Origin: Dichetophora obliterata
Lineage: Eukaryota; Arthropoda; Insecta; Diptera; Sciomyzidae
Direction of reading: 5' to 3'
NCBI GenBank assembly: GCA_963920525.1
Contig: OY986438.1
Coordinates: forward strand, 45,457,288-45,521,287
DNA length: 64,000 bases
The translations under genes were made by a program, and so were the position numbers. The notes beneath the pieces were generated by a model, which ran no database searches, had not been told where the DNA came from, and saw only the letters and a program-made list of their open reading frames with translations. Every line of letters starts with the position of its first letter. Position 1 is the stretch's first letter. Shown here one piece after another: positions 12,639-23,000 of the stretch.

Positions 12639-12949
12639 TTAGGGCGGGTCAAATTCTGGCTCAGCGAAATTCGTAAAATACATGTAATTTCAAGACTTTT
12701 TCTCCACTACAGCATATACAAATTCTGAAAAAAAGCTGTGCGGACTTTCGTAAATAGATTCATACACATACATTCATACATTCATATTTTATAATTGAGA
12801 ACAAAATCTATTTACGAAAGTCCGCACAGCTTTTTTTCAGAATTTGTATATGCTGTAGTGGAGAAAAAGTCTTGAAATTACATGTATTTTACGAATTTCG
12901 CTGAGCCAGACCTCCAAAAAATTCGTCCATACAAATTGACCCGCCCTAA
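12639..12949. mobile_element. Palindromic MITE, Tc1/mariner-type (TTAGGGCGGGTCAA ends)
   Basis: Nearly the whole 311 bp is a fold-back. TTAGGGCGGGTCAA at the left matches TTGACCCGCCCTAA at the right, and arms of about 130 bases (around GTAAAATACATGTAATTTC and GCTGTGCGGACTTTCG) pair almost perfectly about a centre near 12790. It is flanked by TA within a TA-repeat target, so TA duplication is expected but not distinctive. Confidence 0.85.
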
Positions 12950-13149
12950 TATATATATAATCAAGTGAATATAAAGCAAATTAATGCAGTTAATACAAAT
13001 TCTAACGTGAACAGTCACTCAAACTAGAAGTGAGTGGCCGTTCAGGTTTGTTAGATCTTCGTCTATTTTGAGCCTTACTCTTAAATATAATTTAATTAAA
13101 CATTAGCAATTGGTGCATTCTTTGTCATCGCATCCCGATTCGACTTATC

Positions 13150-15247
13150 CTACACATATTGATAATTAGCACCATCCATGCCTTCGGCATTGCCGCGCAG
13201 CAGCGGTTCGTGCTCTATTGTTTTCTGGCTATGTATTTCGAAGTCAAAGTAGTTCATCCAATCGATACGCTGTGGTTGCACCAAGCCAAAGCAGGAGCAA
13301 TCAAGAAAATCTATTAGATTGAGCAGCGGTCCACGCGTAAATGGACTTTGTCCGCCTTTCTCCTGGAAATGCCGATAACGTCCACGATTCATGCGTTCGT
13401 TAGTTGTCATGCCCAGGCAGACTACTTGATATGTCTGACAGATGGTGAGCAGTATGACCCAAGACATGTGTAGCAATGCATTGGCCATGACCCAGCCAAT
13501 CCAAGCATTACAGTTGCCAATAGCGTTTAGGTTCTCAAGAAAATCTGCTGAAAAGTTAATGAGTTATTTTGGAATATTTTTTTTTTTTTGTTTTTTTTTT
13601 GGAAGGTGCATTAAATATTTATGCTTACCATTGAAATGCAAATTACACTCATTCATGTAGTAGTAGGAGCCGCCGTAAACCATCCAGGCACACATGACGA
13701 GCAGCGCCCAAAGAAAACCCATAAAGTAGTTGTGATTTTTAAGTCCAATGCAGTTGCCAACCCATGGGCAATGATGATCGAAACGCGCCACGCAACGATC
13801 ACAAACGCTGCAATGTTTTGAGCGTATAGGACGCCGCACCAAGCAAGCAGAACAAAACGAAGCCGGCTCAAAACCAATGCCACCACGTTCCGAGAGCTCA
13901 ACTATTGTCTGCAATAAAAAAATTATATAAAATGTTATTACTTCCTCGACAAAATGTGCCTACCTTAAATCGTTGCTCCTGTGTTGGCCGTATTATTCCC
14001 GGATCGCCCTTCCACGACTTCAGAAAGCACACCCACAACCCAACCGAACACAACAGAAATAATAACGTCGTGACGAAAGACACCGAATCAATTATATAGG
14101 TCAACCATGTCACGTAGAACCAAAGTTTCGTTGCCAAGTAGACGCTAAGCGGCAGCAGCGCCATGAGGTGATCATCGAACATTGATTTTCCGATGGTATA
14201 AAATATGGAATACAAGCAGCCTAGCAGAAAGAACTTTATGATAAAAAATGTATTCAAAGTAAAAACCACACCGGCCAGGTAGAATGCAGTAAATGGGGAG
14301 GCAACCATGGTCCACCAGCGCAAACGTTTATCATGTTTGATGCGTAACAGCCACGAACGGCGCTGCTGCGATGACAAAGAGGCATCGTGCACGCGCTCCA
14401 ACACCTTTGCACCAATCCAAATTGCACCGGATTGTGCTTCCAACATAGAAAGTGGTGTTTCGCCACGTAGATTTGGAACATCAAGGCTGGATTTGCTTTT
14501 CAGCACAAGCGTTGAGATAGCCGTTGCATTGCGTGCTAGTATAGCCCAATGCAGCGAGGTGTTGCCATGCGTGTAATCAACCATTGCAGGATTTGCACCT
14601 AGTGTGAGCAGCAGACGCACAGGATCCAAGGCACAGACCTATTAAGAGAAAAAAATTTAAAAAGGTTTTTATTCCACTACACAATGAAGTACCTTCCAGG
14701 CCGCCCACATTAACGCCGTCATTCCGCCTCTATCCTGCAAATCCGGATCCACACCTTTGGCTATGAAGTATGCCACCAGAGCAGTGTGCGAAAATTGCGC
14801 TGCAATATGTATGCAGGAACAGCCCTCTGCGTCACGTATTTTTGGATCCGCACCTGCATTCATAAGCAGCACAACTGCACCTAGATGACCCTGACGTGTT
14901 GCCCAATGTAGTGGGGTAGCGTTCAGCTCTCCACCAATTGCATCTACTGCAGCACCTTTTTCCAAAAAGTATTTTATTATGTCGCGTCGATTGTTGATCG
15001 CTGCCCAATGTAATAGTGTCACCGTCTCGCTGTCCGGCTGATTTACATCCCAGCCTGCCTCTACCAGCTCTTTGACGCGTGCAATTGCACCGTACTGTGT
15101 CGCCTTAACGATATCAAATCCACTGTAGTCTGGTTCGATAGGTGCTGTTGGTGGTTCTTGTGCTATGAGTGCAGCGGTGCGTTGTTCACGTTCAGGCTCC
15201 GGTGCACAGGAACCTGTCGTTGCAGCATTGCAGGCGCTTTGATACAT
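13150..15247 (-). CDS. Hip14: Palmitoyltransferase Hip14 (ZDHHC17-type, ankyrin + DHHC)
   Basis: S-acyltransferase that palmitoylates cysteines of membrane-associated proteins; in flies it is known at Golgi and synapse. Coding exons (minus strand): 15247-14693, 14638-13964, 13908-13629, 13547-13150 (the last acceptor, CAGCAG, could be 3 bases further in). All junctions are GT-AG and keep frame, giving about 635 residues, close to the family length. The N-terminal half holds ankyrin repeats (e.g. [28 protein letters not shown] units, residues about 50-260), followed by paired transmembrane segments. The catalytic zinc-rich domain includes [19 protein letters not shown] with DHHC near residues 454-457, and two more membrane spans follow. 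The start was chosen because [14 protein letters not shown] is the first Met and upstream is AT-rich. No break is seen. Confidence 0.95.
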
Positions 15248-15910
15248 TTTTTTGCTGGTTTTTGCTATTCTTGCGTATTGAAAAGCTTACTGATTAGAGT
15301 TTGACAAAGCTGCAGTTTGCACAGTCCACCTAGTCGGATGCCAGCCCTCTGGTAATGCTGTTATGTCTAGTCTTGTGGAACCCTATTCGATGCTTGCCTG
15401 CGTACAATTCATAGCAGCCGAATATTTATCATTCATTTAATGGCTTTTCTTTGGGGCTGCTCGTTTCAATATCAATGTATTTTAATTTTCAAATAACTGT
15501 AGCACATTAACACGAGCTTTTTTTTTCTTTTTCATTAGTTTGATAAATATTTTGTGAACTTTATGTAAAAATTTTCGCTACACATAAAGATGAAAAACTT
15601 CGTAGTAGCTCTAGCAATTTTCTTTATCATCGTTGACAGAAATGACATTTGGAACATCCAAGGGGTGGTTTTCGAGACATCGAAAGACAAAGTCACAATA
15701 GCTGATCATAGTTATAGCAATTGTGAGTTTATCATAGAATTTTATTACGTTAAATCAATTTTTATAATAATCAATTATATTATAATTTTTATTAAAATTT
15801 TTAATTAAATCAATTTATATAATACGTTAAATCAATTTTTTTCAACTTAACACACGTGGAGATCCCACGAGACATAAATCATGTTATAAAAGTTGTCTTA
15901 GCATGGATAC
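15248..15910. other. 5' flank of Hip14; possible small secreted-protein exon at 15590
   Basis: Likely Hip14 promoter/5' UTR. On the plus strand 15590-15721 reads as a Met followed by a hydrophobic stretch (MKNFVVALAIFFIIV, signal-peptide-like) and about 30 polar residues, reaching a GTGAGT donor-like site at 15721. No second exon or family match was found, so this may be chance. Confidence 0.3.
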
Positions 15911-16996
15911 TTATTTATTTATCATCTACTGAGTTATGCCCTAACAGATTACAATACTTAAACAACTAATATAACAAATTTTAATGAAAGTTGAAGAAGT
16001 TCATTACATCTATTTTAAATTTATTTCTATTATCCGATTATAATGATTGGCAACTAAATTACAAAGGGATAGGCATCTCGATATCGGTTCATTAACACCA
16101 TAGTTAGTTCTATGCAAACTCGTATAAAACAGATCCCTTTCTCTTACGCTGCAGTTACAAGTTCAAGTTTTTGCTTTCAAGTTGATCACATATACAGCTT
16201 GTCAAAACTCTTTTAAATTCAGCGATGACGTAGGCTGCACGCAACTTGATAGTCAATATTATTTCAAAGATGCCGTCGTCAAGGAAACAACAAAAACATC
16301 ATCATTTCTATTCATTTTCTCCATCACTTAATTTAGGGCAGAATATTTCCAAATCGAATTCCAAAATCTATTTTCACATCAGCGCATTTTTTGATCAGCC
16401 GGAAAACTCGAAAGCAAGCTGGTCGGCAATTTTTAAAAGTGAGAGTGTGTTAGTAAAAACGTGTGAATGTATTGAAACATGAAAGGCAAAACTTGAACGT
16501 GTAACCCCCGTGTAAGAGTTCTTATCGGAGTATAAAATGAGATTAGACCAAGTAGCTCCGGGGAATCAATGTTACCATCAATCAAGTCTTTTACAAACAA
16601 AATAAATAAGGCTTTCCGCCTGCTCTCAAGATTATGCAAATTTAAGAATTTACAACGAAAATTGTAGGAAGGCATATTTTCAAAAGTATGCATGCAAAGC
16701 AAAGCAAATCTTGTAATCTTCTTTTGAATTCTCTAAAATCGACTAATATCATTAACATACATCGGATTCCAAACAACTCAGGCATATTCCAAAATAGATC
16801 TTATCAATGTTCTAAACAATGGCCCATTATCATAGTCAAAATAAAGTCAACTTCAAATTTAGTGCAAGCTTTTTGACAACACATTATATTGAAAAACTGT
16901 CAGAAATTATTATACTAAATTTAGAGTAGACTTTTATTTCGACTATGATAATTTGCCAATGTTTTTATAGTAAAAGGATCAAGGAACCTTTACAAT

Positions 16997-18048
16997 CCCA
17001 ACCAGCAAAGAATGTACAAAATTAGGCTCATACAACTAAATCTCTAAGCTACTTTACAGTGTATACACCCCAAAATGTAAGTAATTTTTCGTACTTTAAG
17101 GTGCTAATAGTACGTTCATAGACTGCTAAGCAGTTTTATTCATCAAACTTTGAAAATTTTTGGATATTTTCGAATATTTTCGAATAAAAAATTTTATTTT
17201 TTTTTTGTTATTTTTTGTCGTTTACTTTCTCAACTGAGAGTTATTTCATATGCTTTGCAGTTATTGCATGTATTTAATTAAATTTTATTTACAATTTAAT
17301 AATTGCCTTCGTCGGGATTTGATTCCTGTCATCCCCGATTTGTAGTCCGCCGCTTTACCATGTCGCTGCTTATCGAAACAAAGATTTTTGTTTAATTATA
17401 ATAAAAGAGATGTAAATGACTATAATTGCTTTATTATGACTAAATATATAGAAATACTTACAATCCTCTACTTATTGACTTTGTTGATTGTATTTGTTAT
17501 TGACATATGACAAAAATAAACTTCGAATTTCAGAAGCATCGACGAAACATAGGGTGACACATACAAAAAAGCAGAATAAAAGTTGCATTAAGCTGCTTTA
17601 AATGGATTTTTCTAGTGTTATTTGTATGGAAAAAAGCTGCTTTTATGTTGCGTTTAGTTGCGTTTTACAAAAAACTGTTTTCCCCAGCATGAACTGGCTT
17701 TTAGCTTTAAATGCGAAATTAGCAACAACTGAACTATTTAGCAGCTTTAATAATTCCCTTAATGCTGCTTACAGGTGAAAAATAAGGTCCACGGCACTTT
17801 AAAGCTGCTTTATGCTTAGCTGTGGAGCTTGTCGTTGTGGTACTTGTCGCTGCCTTATGGGATCAATTTCAGGAAATATAACCTATAGTTCCACAAGTAC
17901 CACAACGTACCATAAAAAAAGCTTTAAGTGCGACAAGTTCCACAGTTAACCATAAATCAACTTTGAAGTCCAATGGACCTTATTTTTCCCCTGTAAGCAG
18001 CTTTAAAGGGAACTATAAAGAAGATTTGGACTAATTTTACTGGTTGGG
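16997..18048. mobile_element. Non-autonomous DNA element with CCCAACCAG ends
   Basis: CCCAACCAGCAAA at the left and TTTTACTGGTTGGG at the right are imperfect inverses. Internal arms (TGCTTACAGGTGAAAAATAAGGTCCA at about 17764-17792 and its inverse at about 17970-18000) form a large hairpin with GCTGCTTT-type repeats. A tRNA-like stretch lies inside on the minus strand. No transposase and no clear target duplication were found. Confidence 0.55.
17303..17378 (-). repeat. tRNA-like sequence (possible SINE/tRNA relic)
   Basis: On the minus strand GGTAAAGCGGCGGACT resembles a tRNA A box/D arm, and about 30 bases later GGAATCAAATCCCG resembles the B box/T arm. An acceptor stem does not pair convincingly, so this is not called a functional tRNA. 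Confidence 0.35.
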
Positions 18049-18327
18049 TTAAGTCGAGTATCCTATTGATATAGTTTCTGAAATGGTTAATTTGAAAGAA
18101 ATTCATCGAATACAAAGGGTCACAAAAATAGTTTCAACCTCACTTTTTAAATTAAACGGATTTTAAACTTGTCTAAGTTAAAATTGCCTACAATACATGG
18201 TATTTGAGTTGAATTAAATTGATCTACAATATGACTTATATTATACAAATGATCATTAAATATATCAATGTTAATATTAGGGGGAACGTAACTAATTATA
18301 ATAGCAATTTCTCTCATGCTATCCATA

Positions 18328-18445
18328 CACAATTACTGACAAGGTAGTAGCGTAGACTGGCTTTTTTCTCAAGAGCGGCGATGGGTAGTTGTCAAAATTA
18401 GCTGTTCATGCAATTAATCAAAGAAATGTGCAAAATTAAAAAACG
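18328..18445. mobile_element. Half copy of the GACAAGGTAG MITE
   Basis: CACAATTACTGACAAGGTAG and the following GATGGGTAGTTGTCAAAATTAGC match one arm of the complete element at 33336-33644. Its other arm is missing here. Confidence 0.6.
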
Positions 18446-18457
18446 ACTTAAACATAT

Positions 18458-18572
18458 GGCCGAATTACAGCATCCGTGATCGAAAATTAGGAAGGGCACA
18501 ACGATACAAGTGCCTATCAATCTTGTACTCTTCGTAATTTTGCTCGATCACGGATGCTGTAATTCGGCCCCA
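18458..18572. mobile_element. GGCCGAATTACAGC hairpin element, copy 1
   Basis: About 115 bp. GGCCGAATTACAGCATCC at the left pairs with GGATGCTGTAATTCGGCC at the right around a loop containing TGCCTATCAATCTTGTAC. Four further copies are in this window. Confidence 0.85.
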
Positions 18573-19121
18573 GGTTTAAGAGGTCGATCTCTGTTATACA
18601 TTTCATACTGAGAGTCAAAGAGCTCTGATGATAGAAAATATGGAGCTAACCACGTCTCTACCAGAGCGATTATATCGAAATTATGATTTGCTGCAGCTGA
18701 GAATAAAGCATTTGTTTTTGTTCGTAAACCACCTGCATTGTAGAAATGCTAATACCTGTGACACATTGGCAGACTTAAACTTGTTTAAATCGCTTTTCTA
18801 GTTTAATTTTCTGATAAACTATGTCTAGAATTTGGTTAGTCAAAACTAGATTCCGAAAGTCGTTTATCGCAGCTAAACGAGTTTTAACATCTGATTTTGA
18901 TATTCTTCTTTCTACACTTTCGTTGATAGCTACTGTGCTCTCTCTCAAGCACACACGCTGAAATTTTACGATTATAGTGTTATTCGCCCATTGCTTCTAT
19001 ATTTTTCGTTATTTTTTTTAAACTAGTTAAAAAAATATTGAGTGTGTCATCCCCAATGGTTATATGTTAAACAACAAAAGATAACCAAGATTACCTATGC
19101 CAATGTGTCAAAGCTATAAGG

Positions 19122-19639
19122 CTGGGGCCGAATCAGTGATGTGCGGCGTAGAGAACATGATGTCGACAATACTATTGTCGACGGTGTCGACAATGTCGTG
19201 TAGACAATTGCTTTTAACGACGTGTAGATAATTAATGTAATAGGCTGCATTTTTATTGTAATATTTAATTAAATTGAGTCCAAGTTCGCCTTCTGGGCAT
19301 GGCTTTTGTTTGTTAAATTGTAAAATTTGTTACTTTGTGTTAATTAAACGACTTTTCAAAAGGTTTTAAGAATCAGCATAATATAAATGGAACTTGCATT
19401 TTCGCAGTGTTGCATTTTGTTGACATTGTTTACACAATTCTCGACATTGTCTACATTGTCGACACATTCTGCATTGTCGACACCAAAATGTCGACAATTA
19501 AAGACGACGCGTCGAGGAACATCACTGGGCCGAATTACAGCATCCTTGATCGAGCAAAATTACGAAGGGCACGACGAGACAAGTGCCTATCAATCTTGTA
19601 CAATTTTGCTGGATCACGGATGCTGTAATTCGGCCCCTG
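19122..19639. mobile_element. Hairpin element, copy 2, split by a hAT MITE
   Basis: CTGGGGCCGAAT (19122-19133) is interrupted by a 394-bp insertion and resumes as GGCCGAATTACAGC at 19528, ending in GTAATTCGGCCCC near 19637. Loop and arms match the other copies. Confidence 0.85.
19134..19527. mobile_element. hAT MITE with exact 8-bp duplication GGCCGAAT
   Basis: Ends CAGTGATGT and ACATCACTG are inverses. GGCCGAAT occurs at 19126-19133 and 19528-19535. The interior is rich in TTGTCGACA-type palindromic motifs arranged as inverted arms. An 8-bp duplication and CAGTG ends identify hAT. Confidence 0.9.
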
Positions 19640-19667
19640 GATAAAATGATTGTGATGTCGACGGAAT

Positions 19668-19783
19668 CAGGGGCCGAATTACAGCATCCGTGATCGAGCA
19701 AAATTACGAAGCGCACGACGAGATAAGTTCCTACCAATCTTGTACAATTTTGCTCGTTAACGGATGCTGTAATTCGGCCTCAG
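19668..19783. mobile_element. Hairpin element, copy 3
   Basis: Same arms and loop as the other copies (CAGGGGCCGAATTACAGC to GTAATTCGGCCTCAG), separated from copy 2 by about 30 bases and in the same orientation. Confidence 0.85.
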
Positions 19784-20016
19784 AAAATCGCTTCAATCTC
19801 GACGTTTGAAAATTATGTCACCGTGATCTTACCATCAAAATACTCAAAATATTTCAATTTGAATAATTGTGAACTGATGTGTATTGTGAATTTCTTGGCT
19901 AATCCTGTTTCTGTCAAATTTAAACCCGCTCAAATCTCGCAGAGCTGACAAAATAAGATTGCAGCAGCATCTCCTCTAAATATTAAAGCAGAAAATAATT
20001 TGTCTAGTAATCAAAC

Positions 20017-23000
20017 ATGAGTGGCTTTGCGGGTAAACGTAAATTCAATGGAAATGCATCATCAGTTGGTACTGGATCACAGAAAAAACCGCGGTGAGTT
20101 CAGTTAAAAATTGTATTCCCTCCAATGAGTTTTGATAAATTAACCATATGTAGTAATTTTGATGAGGACGATGATGACTTTGGCGGTGGTGGCGGCTTTG
20201 AAGCAGATCTGGCTGCTCTCGAAATAATGGATGATTTTGATCAAACAATGTTACTAGGCGAGGGGCCAGAGAACCAACAGACCTCTATAAAATGGTCTCG
20301 TACCGACCCTCCCGTGCTAGATCCTAAAGCAGAGGCATTAATATTTCAACAAATTGATGTGGAAAACTATGTCGGAGCACCGTTGATAGGCATGCCTGGA
20401 GTGCAGATTGGACCAGTGCCGGTTGTGCGCATGTTTGGCATCACCATGGAGGGCTACTCCGTATGCTGTCATGTGCATGGTTTCTGCCCATATTTTTATA
20501 TAGCAGCACCAAAAGGGTTTGAACGCAGCGACTGTCATGAATTTCGCGTTGCCCTGGACAAAAAAGTACTCGCGGATATGCGTGGTAATAAAGACAACGT
20601 ACAGGAGACTGTGTTGGAAGTTGAAATCGTAGAGCGACTCAATATTTATGGCTATCAGGGCGATGAAAAGCAGCGTTACATAAAGATAACAATGTCATTG
20701 CCTCGTTTGGTGGCAGCTGCCAGTCGCCTACTCAAAAAAGAAGTGATTTCTGCGAAATTTGATTTTCAAGATTGTCGCCCATATGAAAATAATATAGACT
20801 TCGATATACGTTTCATGGTGGACACTCACGTGGTAGGTTGCAACTGGATTCAGCTACCAATGGGTAACTGGCGTTTGCGAGGACGTAATTCCAAACCGCT
20901 TCCGGAATCACGATGCCAAATTGAAGCAGACGTAGCCTACGATAAATTTGTATCATATGAGCCGGAAGGCGAGTGGTCAAAGGTGGCGCCATTTCGTATT
21001 TTATCATTTGACATAGAGTGCGCTGGGCGCAAAGGTATTTTTCCCGAGGCTAAAATAGATCCGGTCATACAGATTGCCAACATGGTTATACGGCAAGGCG
21101 AACCAGAGCCATTTATACGAAATGTATTCACCTTGAAGAAATGTGCGCCCATTGTTGGCTCGCAAGTTCTGTGCTACAATACAGAATCTGTAAGAATTCA
21201 CTGTTATAACTTTAAAAGTATTTATTTTTTCGTTTGTTTCAATAGGAACTCTTCGAAGCATGGTCTAACTTTGTGCGTGAGGTTGATCCCGATATTCTAA
21301 CAGGCTACAACATAAACAACTTTGACATTCCATACCTACTGAACAGAGCATCACATCTTAAGGTGAAGAATTTCGAATACCTTGGCCGCATCAAAAACAT
21401 ACGTTCTGTCATCAAGGATCAGGTGCTGCAATCCAAGCAAATGGGACGTCGTGAAAATAAATATGTTAATTTTGAAGGTCGAGTGCCTTTCGATCTACTC
21501 TTTGTGCTGCTACGAGACTACAAGTTGCGTTCCTACACACTCAACGCTGTCAGTTATCATTTTCTGCAGGAGCAAAAGGAAGATGTGCATCACAGCATAA
21601 TCACAGATTTGCAAAATGGCGATGAACAAACACGTCGTCGTTTGGCCATGTATTGCCTTAAAGATGCCTATCTGCCTCTACGTTTGCTCAATAAACTCAT
21701 GTCGATAGTGAACTTTATGGAAATGGCTAGGGTAACGGGCGTTACGCTGCAGAGTTTGTTAACGCGTGGCCAGCAGATTAAAGTCCTCAGTCAGCTCTTG
21801 CGTAAGGCAAAAACTAAGGGGTTCATCATGCCGTCCTTTTCGTCGCAAGGCTCCGATGAACAATACGAAGGTGCTACGGTTATTGAGCCTAAACGTGGCT
21901 ATTATGCAGATCCCATAACAACTCTCGATTTTGCCTCTCTGTATCCGAGCATAATGATGGCGCACAATCTTTGTTACACTACATTGTTACAACCTGCCAC
22001 GAAAGATAAACTGAAGTTAAGCGACGATCAGGTGGAGCGTACACCCTCAAATAACATGTTCGTCAAGGCGAGTGTGCGACGTGGGCTGCTGCCGGAGATT
22101 TTGGAGTCGCTGTTGGCGGCACGTAAGCGCGCTAAGAATGATTTGAAGGTAACGGGTTTAATTAAATGATTTTTTTATTTGAATCAATTCTTTAATGGGG
22201 TTAAAATTAAGGCATATTTTAGAAAATGTTTAAAAAAGTTTATTACATATCTAAAAATCATTTGCATGTTTTACATCACCAGTATAAGTAAAGACTATTT
22301 TTTTATTTATTTTTAACATTTTTTTTTTATATAAAGATAGCGCTGAACTTGGTGAAAAAGTTCAAAATGAAACAACCAAAATCTTCAAAACAAAATCTTC
22401 AAAACAAAAAATCAAGAAAATAAAAAATTTCCATAAATCTTGAAATTAAAAAATTGCCTTATTTCCAAAAAAGTGTAAAATTTCGAGAAAGACAACGGAA
22501 AGGTATCAAATTTCGACAACAAAAATGTCAAACTTTAAAATTTGAAGTGTGTGGAATACAAACCAACATACAAAAAAAATATGAAATCCTATTAAATATG
22601 AATATAATTATATACAAAGCTTGAGGGAGAATTATTTACTTATAAAATTATTAACCCTTGTATGAACCATTAAAAACAAGCCTGAAATGGTAATTTTTGA
22701 AGTCACGATTTTATCTCTTAAACCACTTGCGAGCGGACTTTTTTGCATATTTGGGATTTAGAGCAGTGGTCCCCATTTCATAGTTCGCGAACTCGAGTTC
22801 GAATTCGAACATTACACCGACACAATCACAAGTACGAAGTTCTCTAATTTAGTTGGCGCTGAAACTTCAAACGAAGAGGTTCACACCGCTTAATCAGCTT
22901 ATTCTCTGTACAAAATTAAATTGGAATATGAATATGATTTTTATTCATAGGAACTTTTTAAGGACTGCCATAATGCTTGGTTTGCCAATGCACAGTGGCA

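Larger units (their letters stand above)
15911..18760 (-). pseudogene. Shredded LINE copy (endonuclease and RT C-terminus remain)
   Basis: On the minus strand the endonuclease start (FYNAGGLRTKT, ALVETWL; about 18590-18745), a middle endonuclease piece (IIISYVPPN, IVGNFNLDKF; 18332-18147) and an RT C-terminal piece (FLNLHNLESRRKALFILF; 16702-16433) fall in order. The 3' end near 15911 carries TTATTTATTTAT and a family-like CTGTTAG/TAATCTGTAG tail, shared with the LINE ends at 24.5 and 44.2 kb. The RT core is missing, and a 1-kb DNA element, a half MITE and a hairpin element are inserted. Confidence 0.75.

Noticed and set aside
17303..17378. Functional tRNA gene
   Set aside because: A and B box-like words are present, but no convincing acceptor stem or complete cloverleaf.
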